From Amycolatopsis decaplanina DSM 44594 (GTDB lineage Bacteria; Actinomycetota; Actinomycetes; Mycobacteriales; Pseudonocardiaceae), in the NCBI RefSeq assembly GCF_000342005.1, contig NZ_AOHO01000045.1, forward strand, positions 1 to 64,000: DNA of 64,000 nucleotides. The letters are read 5' to 3'. The translations under genes were made by a program, and so were the position numbers. The notes below the pieces were generated by a model. That model did not search any database. It worked only from the letters and a program-made list of their open reading frames with translations, and had not been told where the DNA came from. This document shows, piece after piece, positions 1 through 8,257 of this stretch (positions are counted from its first letter, which is position 1; every line of letters begins with the position of its first letter).

Positions 1-65
1 TAAGCCTGACAGCGCCGATGGTACTGCAACCGAAGGGTTGTGGGAGAGTAGGACACCGCCGGACT
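1..65 (+). rRNA. rrf: 5S ribosomal RNA, 3' part (truncated by window edge)
   Basis: The first 65 bases read as the 3' half of an actinobacterial 5S rRNA, including the conserved stretch GATGGTACTGCAACCG and the segment GGGAGAGTAGGACACCGCC that closes helix I. The 5' half lies outside the window. An intrinsic terminator follows 14 bases later, so this is the distal end of a 16S-23S-5S operon running into the window on the plus strand. The exact mature 3' end (about 64-66) is estimated. Confidence 0.9.
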
Positions 66-78
66 AAAATTAAAGAAT

Positions 79-131
79 AAAGGGGCCCAGGTCGGTCGAG
101 AACCCAGAGTTCTCCCGACCTGGGCCCTTTT
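79..131 (+). terminator. Intrinsic terminator of the rRNA operon
   Basis: A long hairpin has arms GGGCCCAGGTCGG (83-95) and its exact complement (115-127). The stem continues inward with GAGAAC/GTTCTC around a short loop. An A run precedes the stem and TTTTCT follows it. This is a classical rho-independent terminator, expected for a strongly transcribed rRNA operon. Confidence 0.9.
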
Positions 132-148
132 CTCATGTCTCCAAACCC

Positions 149-258
149 GTCACACGCGTGCCTGAACCCGGGACATGCGTGCTCAGAGACGGAACACCCC
201 TGATCACGCGAGTTCCGGCTCTGAGCACGTGAGTTCCGCGTTCAGGCACGCGAGTGAC
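149..258. repeat. Modular inverted repeat, family D (copy 1)
   Basis: The arms 149-167 and 240-258 are complementary at 18 of 19 positions. The next modules inward (about 169-188 and 219-238) also pair with a few mismatches, and a CGGAAC/GTTCCG stem sits inside. The recurring word is CACGCGAGTTCCG or its complement. The same word recurs at 57598-57730. The copy lies between the rRNA terminator and the convergent sirtuin gene. No coding potential is evident. Confidence 0.7.
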
Positions 259-291
259 GGGGCTGGGCACGTGAGGGGCGGGGCGGCCGGA

Positions 292-313
292 CGCATTCAG
301 AGGACTAATTGCG
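292..313. repeat. Short palindrome, family E (copy 1)
   Basis: The arms CGCATTCAG and CTAATTGCG pair imperfectly around a 4-base loop. It matches the perfect copy at 21411-21434 and the longer copy at 25668-25722. The right arm contains the last sense codons and the TAG stop of the minus-strand sirtuin gene. Confidence 0.55.
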
Positions 314-1051
314 GGAGCGGACGAGGGCGGGGAGGGATTCGGCGAGGGGGCCGCGGACGACAGCCGTCGCCATGGAGTCGTAGGGTGTCTCGGAGCCGTT
401 GCAGATCACCACGTCGGCCCCGGCCCGGGAAGCGACACTCACCAGCGAGGCCGCCGGCTGCACGCTCAACGAGGACCCGGCGACGAGCAGGAGATCACCG
501 GAGGACACCGCGGCCCGTGCGGCCCGGAGCAAATCCTGGTCCAGGTGCTGGCCGAAAGAGACGGTGGCCGACTTCAGGATGCCGCCGCACATCAGACAGG
601 GCGGATCGGCCTCACCCGCCCGGACGCGTTCCAGCGTCGACCACATGTCCCGATGATCGTCGCAGGACAGGCAAACGGACTCGAACATCGTCCCGTGCAG
701 TTCCAGCACCTGCTCCGGTGGGGAGCCCGCCTTTTGGTGCAGCCGGTCGATGTTCTGGGTGACGATGTGAGTCGGAGAGAGGCGCTCGAGCGCGTAGTGC
801 GCCGCGTTCGGTACCGCGTCCCAGCCGGGGTGCACCAGCCGCGCCTGCCAAGTCCGTTCCCGGACTTCGCGGCTGCTTCGATACGCCTGGAGGTTGGACA
901 TCTTCTCCGCGCCCGGATCGCGGGTCCACAGGCCCTGCGGACCGCGGAAGTCCGGGATCCCCGAATCGGTGGAGATCCCGGCGCCGGTCAGAGCGACGAT
1001 CCGGCCGGCGCCAGCCACGAGTGAGCGGGCCGTGCTCAGGGTGCTGGTCAC
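305..1051 (-). CDS. Sir2 family NAD-dependent protein deacylase
   Basis: A 248-residue sirtuin that removes acyl groups from protein lysines using NAD+. Visible motifs in order are GAGIS with DFRGP (NAD binding), TQNIDRLH, the catalytic histidine in ELHGT, two zinc-binding pairs (CLSC and CLMC) and GSSLSVQP near the C-terminus. Length and architecture fit a bacterial CobB-type class III or U sirtuin, probably cytoplasmic. Its C-terminal Arg-Asn-stop lies inside an intergenic palindrome. It converges with the rRNA operon and lies 15 bases downstream of the L,D-transpeptidase gene on the same strand. The acyl preference cannot be read from the sequence. Confidence 0.9.
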   Translation of the reverse strand: MTSTLSTARSLVAGAGRIVALTGAGISTDSGIPDFRGPQGLWTRDPGAEKMSNLQAYRSSREVRERTWQARLVHPGWDAVPNAAHYALERLSPTHIVTQNIDRLHQKAGSPPEQVLELHGTMFESVCLSCDDHRDMWSTLERVRAGEADPPCLMCGGILKSATVSFGQHLDQDLLRAARAAVSSGDLLLVAGSSLSVQPAASLVSVASRAGADVVICNGSETPYDSMATAVVRGPLAESLPALVRSRN

Positions 1052-1066
1052 CGGCCCATCATGCCG

Positions 1067-2266
1067 CTATTTGAGCGCGCTGCCCGCCTGCCAGTCCGCC
1101 CACGACTTCGACCAGTCGCCGTAGAGGTCCCACACCGGAAGCTGCGGGCCACCGGAGTTGGTCACCTCGACTACGTCGCCGAGCCCCAAGTTCTGGAAGA
1201 ACCACTGGGCGTTGGCGGCGTTGAGGTTGATGCAGCCGTGCGACACGTTCGAGCTGCCCTGCGCGCCGACGCTGTTCGGGTTCTCGTGGACGAACTCACC
1301 GTCGTTGGAGATGCGGAGCGACCACTTCTCGTTCGACTTGTAGTACCCCGGCTGGCCCTGGCAGACGCCGTAGGTGCACGAGTCCATCGTGTAATTCTCG
1401 TGTTTGTCCGAAATGACGTGCGCGCCCAAATGCGTCGGCGTGGCGTCCTTGCCCATGGAAATGGGCATCGACTTCACCATCTGGCCGTTGTGGAAGATCT
1501 GCATCTGCTCGGTGTTGCCGTCGGCCTTCGCGACCCAGGAATCGTGCACTTTGTACGTTTCGGTGCGGTCGGTCGCGCCGTACACGCCATTGCCGAAATC
1601 GACGCCGTAGATCATCGCCGACACCTTGAGTGTCGTCCCCGGCTGCCAGTACACCTTGGGGCGGTAATGAACGTTCTTGTCGTCGATCCAGTACCAGGAG
1701 CCCTCCTGTTTCGGCGTGGACTCCACGGACAGCTTCTTCTCCACCTCGGCCTTGTTCTTCACCGGCTGACCGAAAGCGAACACGATCGGCTGCCCGACGC
1801 CGACACCACCGGAGGCGACGGCTGACGGAGCCGGGATGAGGTTCGGGTTCGCCTGCTGCTTCGGGCTCAGCGTGGAGACCCTGCTCTGCTGCTCGACAGG
1901 CTTCCCGTCGGCGCCCTGGGCATGCGCCACGATCTTGTAAGTGCTGCCGTAGCCGAGCGGTTCGGTGGTCTTCCAGCTGAGCCCGTCGCCCGCCAGTTCG
2001 CCCTTGACCTTGGTGCCTTTGTCGGCGTTGCTGACCGTGACGTCGATCAGCTTGCCGTGCTCGGCCTTGACCACCACGGGGGTCGCCGGATTGACGTTCG
2101 CCCCGCCCGCCGGATCAATGGTCACCGAAACCTGGCTTTTGTCCGATCCCGCACTGGTGCTGGATGAATTCGGAGTACCAGGGTCGCCCGAGGACGAGCA
2201 GGCCGAGATCAGCAGTATCGCGGCGAGTATTCCGGCAGTCGAAAGTAATGTCTTCTTGGGAAACAT
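1067..2266 (-). CDS. L,D-transpeptidase lipoprotein (Ig-like domains plus YkuD)
   Basis: A 399-residue cell-wall enzyme. The N-terminus is a lipoprotein signal peptide with lipobox LLISAC, so it should be anchored outside the membrane. The middle resembles the two Ig-like domains of mycobacterial LdtMt2-type proteins. The C-terminal YkuD domain carries the catalytic motif SHGCINL, with His343 and Cys345. Such enzymes make 3-3 crosslinks in peptidoglycan and are targets of carbapenems. The start is the ATG next to a GAGAGAA purine-rich site. An 11-base direct repeat and a 12-base palindrome occupy its leader. Confidence 0.93.
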   Translation of the reverse strand: MFPKKTLLSTAGILAAILLISACSSSGDPGTPNSSSTSAGSDKSQVSVTIDPAGGANVNPATPVVVKAEHGKLIDVTVSNADKGTKVKGELAGDGLSWKTTEPLGYGSTYKIVAHAQGADGKPVEQQSRVSTLSPKQQANPNLIPAPSAVASGGVGVGQPIVFAFGQPVKNKAEVEKKLSVESTPKQEGSWYWIDDKNVHYRPKVYWQPGTTLKVSAMIYGVDFGNGVYGATDRTETYKVHDSWVAKADGNTEQMQIFHNGQMVKSMPISMGKDATPTHLGAHVISDKHENYTMDSCTYGVCQGQPGYYKSNEKWSLRISNDGEFVHENPNSVGAQGSSNVSHGCINLNAANAQWFFQNLGLGDVVEVTNSGGPQLPVWDLYGDWSKSWADWQAGSALK

Positions 2267-2269
2267 GAG

Positions 2270-2326
2270 GTTCTCTCTTTAAAAGTAACCAGTTACGTCG
2301 CTCGATCTCCGGAATGTTCTCTCTTT
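2270..2326 (-). promoter_or_regulatory. Leader of the L,D-transpeptidase gene with direct repeat and palindrome
   Basis: On the minus strand the word AAAGAGAGAAC occurs twice, at 2316-2326 and again at 2270-2280 just upstream of the start codon. Between them is the palindrome GTAACTGGTTAC (2285-2296). The downstream copy doubles as the ribosome-binding region. A regulator site is possible, but no family match can be made. Confidence 0.3.
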
Positions 2327-2374
2327 CAAAACTACGCGAGGAAGAAGACGTGACCGATGCCGGATGGTTGCTTG

Positions 2375-3241
2375 TCACGCCACGACGAGACCGGGGGCAC
2401 CATAAAGACCGGGGCCGTCGACGCTCAATTCACCCAAATAGGTCTTCGCGGCATGGTAGGCCTCGGCGGTCAGCGTCGTGGTGTGGCTGAAGTCCAGCGG
2501 GCTGACCCGCACCGGCTTCGGCCCCGGCACGTACACCACGGGCACTTCGGCCGCGGCGATCGGAGCCTCCAGGACCGCCTGGTTCCGCATGCTGATCATC
2601 GCGGTGAACATCATCACCTCGGCGAAGGTCTGCGGGGTGCCGGGCATCTTGCCGGGGAAGGCGCAGTCGAGGACGACGAGCGACTTCGCGCCCATGGCGA
2701 GCGCCTGGCGCATCGGCACGTTGGCGACCAGGCCGCCGTCGTACAGCATGCGCTCCCCGAAGGGCACCGGCGGATAGATCCCCGGAATCGCGCAGCTGGC
2801 CAGCAGGGGCGCCAGAACGGGCCCTGAGCGGATGAGGAGCGGCTCGGCGGTGTCGACGTCCGTCGCGACGACGCCCAGCGGCAGCGCGAGATCCTCGAAC
2901 CGGGCACCGTCGCCGATGTGCTCGTCGACGATCGCGGCGAGACCGGTGTTGGGAAACAGGTTGGTCTTGCTGTGCCGGAGGGTCCGCACCTGGCTGAGCA
3001 CGCCGCCGGGGAACGCCTCGTGCCGCGTCATCCGCGACCAGATCCGGTCCAGCCGGTCACCCGCTTCGCCGCCGAGCGCGAGGACGGCGGCGTTCAGTGA
3101 ACCCACCGAGGTGCCGACGACGAGGTCGGGGGTGATCCCGGCTTCCGTGAGCGCCCGCAGCATCCCGACCTGCATGGCCCCGAGACTGCCGCCACCACCG
3201 AGGACGAAACCGATCGGCTGGGGCAGGTTCAGGGCGGCCAT
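2375..3241 (-). CDS. Patatin-like phospholipase family protein
   Basis: A 288-residue patatin/RssA-type serine hydrolase. The oxyanion-hole motif GGGGSLGAMQVG, the nucleophile elbow GTSVGSLNA and the Asp of the Ser-Asp dyad (LYDGGLVANVP) are all present in the expected order. No signal peptide is visible, so it is likely cytoplasmic or membrane-peripheral. It ends 108 bases before the transpeptidase start and follows the DedA gene by 9 bases, so co-transcription with DedA is likely. Substrate unknown; acyl-glycerolipids are typical. Confidence 0.87.
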   Translation of the reverse strand: MAALNLPQPIGFVLGGGGSLGAMQVGMLRALTEAGITPDLVVGTSVGSLNAAVLALGGEAGDRLDRIWSRMTRHEAFPGGVLSQVRTLRHSKTNLFPNTGLAAIVDEHIGDGARFEDLALPLGVVATDVDTAEPLLIRSGPVLAPLLASCAIPGIYPPVPFGERMLYDGGLVANVPMRQALAMGAKSLVVLDCAFPGKMPGTPQTFAEVMMFTAMISMRNQAVLEAPIAAAEVPVVYVPGPKPVRVSPLDFSHTTTLTAEAYHAAKTYLGELSVDGPGLYGAPGLVVA

Positions 3242-3250
3242 GCCCGGAAT

Positions 3251-3913
3251 CTAGTCTGCCGCGCCGATCTTCGCCGGGGTGGCTTCCTCGGCCGTGACGG
3301 CGAGCGCCTTCTTCTTTTTGTAGCGCAGCAGGAAGAACACGGCGACGCCGACGAGCACGCCGACGATGACCAGACCACCGGTGTTGAGCGCGCCTTCGAC
3401 CTTCTTGGCGGCCTCACCGAGGGCGGCGCCGATGCCGATGTGGATGGCCGACCAGCAGGCCGCGCCCGCCGCGGCGGCGGGCAGGAACTTGCGGAACGGC
3501 AGGCCCGAGGTCCCGGACGCCGCCGGGGTCAGCGTGCGGATCACCGGGAGGAACCGCGCGAAGAACACCGCCCACGCGCCTCGTCGTTCGAGTACACCCG
3601 TCGCCTTGTCCCAGGCGTCGAGGCCGTATTTGCGGATCAACTTCGTCTCGCGCAGACGCGGACCGAAGCGTTTGCCGATCGCGTAGCCGAGCGAGTCACC
3701 GAGTGCGGCGCAGACCGTCACGACGGCCCATAGGGTCAGGAAGCGCGAGACCGACGTCGCCGTCGTGGCCGCGACCAGCAGCCCCGATTCACCGGGGGCG
3801 ATGAAGCCGAGCCCGATGGTGCATTCGGCGAACACCAGTCCGCCGGTCGCCGCGACCAGTCCCGGTTCCGGGAGTCCTTGCAGCCAAGTGAGAAGATCGG
3901 TTACCAACGCCAC
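3251..3913 (-). CDS. DedA family membrane protein
   Basis: A 220-residue integral membrane protein of the DedA/SNARE-associated family. It has an N-terminal segment with GLVFAECTIGLGFIAPGE, the conserved F-A-R-F-LPVIRTL loop and a C-terminal transmembrane helix followed by a lysine-rich tail. DedA proteins act in membrane homeostasis, with undecaprenyl-phosphate or phospholipid flipping proposed. The GTG start used here lies inside one arm of an 11-bp hairpin and has no good Shine-Dalgarno. A TTG two codons later is an alternative. It follows lipA by 61 bases. Confidence 0.85.
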   Translation of the reverse strand: MALVTDLLTWLQGLPEPGLVAATGGLVFAECTIGLGFIAPGESGLLVAATTATSVSRFLTLWAVVTVCAALGDSLGYAIGKRFGPRLRETKLIRKYGLDAWDKATGVLERRGAWAVFFARFLPVIRTLTPAASGTSGLPFRKFLPAAAAGAACWSAIHIGIGAALGEAAKKVEGALNTGGLVIVGVLVGVAVFFLLRYKKKKALAVTAEEATPAKIGAAD

Positions 3914-3943
3914 CAGGTCACTTTACTGATCCGTGACCTGGTG
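3911..3943. terminator. Hairpin between lipA and the DedA gene, overlapping the DedA start
   Basis: The arms CACCAGGTCAC (3911-3921) and GTGACCTGGTG (3933-3943) are exact complements around an 11-base loop. No T run follows. It could attenuate transcription leaving lipA. Because it contains the DedA start codon, it could also hide that start in the mRNA. Confidence 0.5.
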
Positions 3944-3974
3944 GGTGGCGATGTCGCGAAGAGGGTGACCGGAG

Positions 3975-4976
3975 TCACCGGGCCAGCAGTGAGCTGGCTT
4001 CCTGGGCCGCGGGGCCTTCGGCGGCGAGGTGGGCCAGGTTCTCCGACAGCGGTTCGCCGCGGTGAGCCTTCGTCTGCGCGAACAGCCGTCCGGCACGGTA
4101 CGAGGAGCGTACGAGCGGCCCGGCCATGACGCCGGCGAAACCCATCGCTTCGGCGGCTTTCGAGTGCTCGACGAACTCTTCGGGCTTGACCCACCGATCC
4201 ACCGGATGATGCCTCGGCGAAGGCCGCAGGTACTGGGTGATCGTCAGGATCTCGCAGCCCGCGTCGACCAGGTCCTTCATGGCGGGTGCGACCTCGTCGG
4301 GGGTCTCGCCCATGCCGAGGATGAGGTTCGACTTCGTCACCAGACCGGCCTCACGGGCCTTCGTGATGACCTCCAGCGACCGCGCGTAGCGGAAACCGGG
4401 CCGGATGCGCTTGAAGATCCGCGGCACCGTCTCCACGTTGTGCGCCAGCACCTCGGGGCGGGAACCGAAGACTTCGGCGAGCTGCTCCGGATCCGCGTTG
4501 AAGTCCGGGATCAGCAACTCGACACCGGTGCCGGGGTTCAGCGCGTGAATCTGCCGGACGGTCTCCGCGTACAACCACGCACCACCGTCTTCGAGATCGT
4601 CACGGGCGACGCCGGTTACCGTGGAGTAGCGCAGGCCCATCGCCTGGACGCTCTCGGCGACCTTGCGCGGCTCGGTGCGGTCCAGCTCGGCGGGCTTGCC
4701 CGTGTCGATCTGGCAGAAGTCGCATCGGCGCGTGCACTGGTCGCCACCGATCAGGAACGTCGCCTCACGGTCTTCCCAGCATTCGTAGATGTTGGGACAG
4801 CCGGCTTCTTCGCAGACGGTGTGGAGGCCTTCGCGGCGCACCAGGCCTTTGAGTTCGGTGAACTCCGGACCCATCCGGGCGCGCGTCTTGATCCACGACG
4901 GCTTCTTTTCGATGGGAGTCTGGGAATTCCGGACCTCGAGCCGCAACAACTTGCGGCCATCTGGGGCAGCACTCAC
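3975..4976 (-). CDS. lipA: Lipoyl synthase
   Basis: A 333-residue radical-SAM enzyme that inserts two sulfurs into octanoyl groups on E2 and GcvH proteins. The auxiliary cluster cysteines are Cys55, Cys60 and Cys66 ([12 protein letters not shown]). The SAM cluster is Cys81, Cys85 and Cys88 (CTRRCDFC). The C-terminal region has the usual family motifs and full length. Unlike the common lipB-lipA pair, lipB is about 3.7 kb away here, separated by an SDR, a hypothetical protein and a plus-strand TetR/oxidoreductase unit. It lies 37 bases after the SDR gene. Confidence 0.97.
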   Translation of the reverse strand: MSAAPDGRKLLRLEVRNSQTPIEKKPSWIKTRARMGPEFTELKGLVRREGLHTVCEEAGCPNIYECWEDREATFLIGGDQCTRRCDFCQIDTGKPAELDRTEPRKVAESVQAMGLRYSTVTGVARDDLEDGGAWLYAETVRQIHALNPGTGVELLIPDFNADPEQLAEVFGSRPEVLAHNVETVPRIFKRIRPGFRYARSLEVITKAREAGLVTKSNLILGMGETPDEVAPAMKDLVDAGCEILTITQYLRPSPRHHPVDRWVKPEEFVEHSKAAEAMGFAGVMAGPLVRSSYRAGRLFAQTKAHRGEPLSENLAHLAAEGPAAQEASSLLAR

Positions 4977-5013
4977 ACCGCCACCCTACGCCCGCCGGAG
5001 TAGTGGTCGCCGC

Positions 5014-5979
5014 TCACGCGGGGTCGGGGGTGACGCCCGTCAACTTGGTGGTCACGTCCCATAACGCGGCGCCGAGCGATTCGCTTCTCGCGGGGGCCAG
5101 AGGGCGCACCTTGACCGGGGCACCGCGAAGTCCGCCGAGCCCGCGCGGGCCGATGTAATCGCCGCCTTCGACCTCGGGGGAGGTCGCCGCGAACAGCTGC
5201 GGGAGCGTGCCCTGGCGGGTGTTCTGCGCGATGAAGATCTCGCCGATTCGGTTGCCCGCGGCGATGAGCGTGCGCACCACCGGGTTGCGGTACGAGCGGG
5301 CCATCCCCGAACCGAGTCCGGTCCACGTGTAGCCGGGGTGCGCCGCCACGCTGATGACGTCCTCGCCCGCGGCGCGCAGTCTGCGGTCGAGTTCGAGCGC
5401 GAACACCTGATTGGCGAGTTTCGACTGGCCGTAGGCCGAGCCCGGGTTGTACATCCGGCGTTCGAAGTTCGGGTCGGCGACGTCGATGCGCGCGCCTGTC
5501 GCCGCGACGCTCGACAAGGTGACGACACGCGCCCCCGAGCCGTTGCGCAGTGACGGCATCAGCAGCCAGGTCAGCACCGCGTGCCCGAGATGGTTCGTGC
5601 CGAACTGGGTTTCGAAGCCGTCCATGGTGTGGCCGCGCGGGGTCGCCATCACGCCCGCGTTGTTGACCAGGAGGTCGAGCTTGCCGCCCGACAACTCCTG
5701 GACCTTCTTCGCGGCTTCGCGGACCGAGTCGAGGTCGGCGAGGTCCAGCGGGACGAGTTCGGGCGCTTCCCCGGTCGCGGCCGCACGCACCTGCTCCAGC
5801 GCCTTGGCGCCGCGCTCCGGCGACCGGCAGCCGAGCAGCACGCGGGCCCCCTTGCCCGCGAGTACCTCGGACATCCGCAGCCCGAGTCCCGAGTTCGCCC
5901 CGGTGACGAACACGGTCCGGCCGGTCTGATCCGGGATGTCGGCCTCGGTCCAGCGCGCGTGAGCAGCCATGCCGGTCAC
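5014..5979 (-). CDS. SDR family NAD(P)-dependent oxidoreductase
   Basis: A 321-residue short-chain dehydrogenase of the retinol-dehydrogenase-like subgroup. It has the Rossmann motif TGANSGLG, NNAGVM, the catalytic Ser region (TLSSVA) and the YGQSKLAN active-site Tyr/Lys pair. The C-terminal part shows no added domain. It lies 37 bases upstream of lipA on the same strand, but nothing links it to lipoate metabolism. Substrate unknown. Confidence 0.88.
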   Translation of the reverse strand: MTGMAAHARWTEADIPDQTGRTVFVTGANSGLGLRMSEVLAGKGARVLLGCRSPERGAKALEQVRAAATGEAPELVPLDLADLDSVREAAKKVQELSGGKLDLLVNNAGVMATPRGHTMDGFETQFGTNHLGHAVLTWLLMPSLRNGSGARVVTLSSVAATGARIDVADPNFERRMYNPGSAYGQSKLANQVFALELDRRLRAAGEDVISVAAHPGYTWTGLGSGMARSYRNPVVRTLIAAGNRIGEIFIAQNTRQGTLPQLFAATSPEVEGGDYIGPRGLGGLRGAPVKVRPLAPARSESLGAALWDVTTKLTGVTPDPA

Positions 5980-6014
5980 CTAACTACATAGTCGGCTGTG
6001 CCGCTACGCCCACG

Positions 6015-6545
6015 TCAGGCGCTCGGCGCGAGCAATCGGAGCAGGTGCCCCATCGGGCTGCGGCGGCGGGCGGGCTTCGCGTGCCGTCCGTGCCGGAGCA
6101 GGGTGGCGAACGCGCTGCCGACCTTGGTGATCTCGTCGGCCGGTTCCTTGCCGTCGGCCAGCCCCGCCGTCAGCGCGAGAGTGCGCAGTTCGGCTTCGTG
6201 CGACGGGATCAGCGCGGGGCACCGTTCGAGGGCCGCGTCGAGAACGGCGCGGAGCGTCTCGTGTTCGGCGATGGCGCTGTTCCAGGCGCGGGTGACGGCT
6301 TCGACCCTGTCGAGCGCGAGGTCCTGGTCGGCGTAGTCCGGATCGGTCATCTCGGCGCGGAGGCGACCGGCGAACACCTGGTTCCACTTGTACTGAAGCG
6401 CGACCAGAAGCTCGTCTTCGGTCGCGAAGTACTTGGTGGCCCCGGGGATTTCTTCGAGTGAGATCGCGTCCGACGGGTGGTGACCCGCCTGGCGCAGTGC
6501 GGCTTCGAGGATGTCGCGCCGCTGGTAGAAGTCGTTCCAGCTCAT
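6015..6545 (-). CDS. Hypothetical protein
   Basis: A 176-residue soluble protein, mostly predicted alpha-helical, with an acidic middle and a basic C-terminus (RHAKPARRRSPMGHLLRLL). No known domain is recognised. It begins the minus-strand run leading to the SDR (35-base gap) and lipA. It is divergent from a TetR regulator, with two palindromes between them, so it could be a target of that regulator. Its reading frame and ATG with upstream GGAG look genuine. Confidence 0.6.
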   Translation of the reverse strand: MSWNDFYQRRDILEAALRQAGHHPSDAISLEEIPGATKYFATEDELLVALQYKWNQVFAGRLRAEMTDPDYADQDLALDRVEAVTRAWNSAIAEHETLRAVLDAALERCPALIPSHEAELRTLALTAGLADGKEPADEITKVGSAFATLLRHGRHAKPARRRSPMGHLLRLLAPSA

Positions 6546-6576
6546 GATGTGGGCTCCCCTCCGTGACCCGGTTCAT

Positions 6577-6638
6577 ACCGCAGGTTTGCGGCATACTCCC
6601 GGTACGGACCTGACAGCAGCCAACATACCATGGGTATG
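6577..6638. promoter_or_regulatory. Candidate TetR operators in a divergent promoter region
   Basis: Two inverted repeats lie between the divergent genes. One is CATACC-ATG-GGTATG (6624-6638), a perfect palindrome. The other is TACCGCA-GGTT-TGCGGCA (6577-6594), with one mismatch. Both share the half-site word CATACC. Placement next to a tetR gene suggests autoregulation and control of the divergent hypothetical gene. Confidence 0.5.
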
Positions 6639-6677
6639 GAGTGGGACCGGCGGCGTAAAGTTGTGAAGGTGGCGACA

Positions 6678-7295
6678 ATGAGGTCAAGGCGGCTGGACTA
6701 TTCCGAGTCCACCCGGTCGGCACTCGTCGAGAGTGCCGTGGAGCTGTTCACCAAACGCGGGTACGCCGGCACGTCTCTCGACGAGATCGCCAAGCGGGCC
6801 AGGGTGACGAAAGGCGCGCTCTACCACCATTTCAGTGGGAAACAGGCGCTGTTCGAGGCTGCCTTCGACACGGTCGAGAGCCACGTCTTCGACAGGCTCG
6901 AAAAGATCATGAACGGCCCGGCCTCACCGTGGGAGCGGGCGCTCGCCGGGTTGCGCGGCTTCCTGCAGAGCTGCCTCGACCCGGCGTACCAGCGCATCGC
7001 GATCCACGAGGCGCCGGTGGTGATGGGCTGGGAGCGCTGGCGCGAGGCGGAGGAACGGTGCAGCTTCGGCCTGGTCCGCACCGGGATCCAGTCGCTCATC
7101 GAGGTCGGCGAGGTCGACGACGTCCCGGTGGACGTCACCGCGCGGCTGCTGTTCGGCGCGCTGTCGAGCGCCGCGATCGAGATCGCGAGTTCGCCGGAAC
7201 CGAAGAAGGTCAGCGCCCAGGTCGAAGAGGTCCTGGTGCGGTTGCTGGTCGGTTTCCGCCGCGTTCCGCCCGCTGAGCACGGGAAAGCGAGCTGA
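6678..7295 (+). CDS. TetR/AcrR family transcriptional regulator
   Basis: A 205-residue repressor. The N-terminal helix-turn-helix is textbook (FTKRGYAGTSLDEIAKRARVTKGALYHHF split across helices 2-4), followed by a helical ligand domain. The ATG at 6678 is preferred over an upstream ATG at 6630 because the upstream one lies inside the candidate operator palindrome and GAAGGTGG precedes the later start. It is 26 bases upstream of the F420-type oxidoreductase gene and probably co-transcribed with it. Ligand unknown. Confidence 0.88.
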   Translation: MRSRRLDYSESTRSALVESAVELFTKRGYAGTSLDEIAKRARVTKGALYHHFSGKQALFEAAFDTVESHVFDRLEKIMNGPASPWERALAGLRGFLQSCLDPAYQRIAIHEAPVVMGWERWREAEERCSFGLVRTGIQSLIEVGEVDDVPVDVTARLLFGALSSAAIEIASSPEPKKVSAQVEEVLVRLLVGFRRVPPAEHGKAS

Positions 7296-7321
7296 CGGAG
7301 CCGCGTCTATAGAGTGGCTTC

Positions 7322-8257
7322 GTGGACCTCAGGATCTTTACCGAGCCCCAGCAGGGGGCCAGTTACGAAGACCTGCTCCGGGTGGCGAAGGCCACCGAGG
7401 ACGCGGGCTACGACGCCTTCTTCCGCAGCGATCACTACTTGAAGATGGGTTCGGCGACCGGGCTGCCGGGGCCGACAGATGCGTGGATCACCCTCGCGGG
7501 TCTCGCCCGTGAGACCCGCCGTGTCCGGCTGGGCACTCTTGTCACCGCTGCCACGTTCCGGCATCCGTCGGTGCTCGCGATCTCGGTCGCGCAGGTGGAC
7601 CAGATGTCCGGTGGCCGCGTCGAACTCGGCCTTGGTTCGGGCTGGTACGACGACGAGCACACCGCCTACGGCCTCGACCTGCCGCCGATCAAGGAGCGCT
7701 TCGACCGCTACGCCGAGCAGCTCGCCGTCGTCACCGGGCTGTGGGAGACGCCGGAAGGGGAGACGTTCTCCTTCGACGGCGAACACTACAAGCTCGCCGA
7801 CTCGCCCGGCCTGCCGAAGCCGGCGCAGCGGCCCCGGCCGCCGGTGATCATCGGAGGTGGCGGCAAGAAGCGCACTCCGGCGCTCGCCGCTCGCTACGCG
7901 GATGAGTTCAACCTGCCCTTCGTGGGCACGGAGTTCGCCGCCGAGCAGTTCGGCCGCGTCGACGACGCCGCGCGCGAGATCGGCCGCGACCCCAAGGAGA
8001 TCATCCGCTCGGCCGCGCTCGTCGTCGCCGTGGGCCGTGACGAGGCCGAGGTCGCGAAGCGCGCTTCGGTGATCGGGCGCGAGGTTTCCGAGCTGCGGGA
8101 GAACGGGCTCGCGGGGACGCCGTCGGAGGTCGTGGAGAAGATCGGGCAGTGGCGGGAGAAGACCGGGATCACCCGGCTCTACCTGCAGCTACTGGACCTC
8201 TCGGATCTGGACCAGATCGACCTGATCGCGTCCGAGATCGCGCCTCAGCTGGACTGA
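7322..8257 (+). CDS. LLM class F420-dependent oxidoreductase
   Basis: A 311-residue luciferase-like monooxygenase-fold protein. The N-terminus (RIFTEPQQGASYEDLLRVA), the segment GRVELGLGSGWYDDEH and the VIIGGGG loop are typical of F420-binding actinobacterial members (TIGR03560-like). It starts with GTG and ends one base before a 57-bp palindrome. Co-directional with the TetR gene, which may respond to its substrate. Reaction unknown. Confidence 0.85.
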   Translation: MDLRIFTEPQQGASYEDLLRVAKATEDAGYDAFFRSDHYLKMGSATGLPGPTDAWITLAGLARETRRVRLGTLVTAATFRHPSVLAISVAQVDQMSGGRVELGLGSGWYDDEHTAYGLDLPPIKERFDRYAEQLAVVTGLWETPEGETFSFDGEHYKLADSPGLPKPAQRPRPPVIIGGGGKKRTPALAARYADEFNLPFVGTEFAAEQFGRVDDAAREIGRDPKEIIRSAALVVAVGRDEAEVAKRASVIGREVSELRENGLAGTPSEVVEKIGQWREKTGITRLYLQLLDLSDLDQIDLIASEIAPQLD

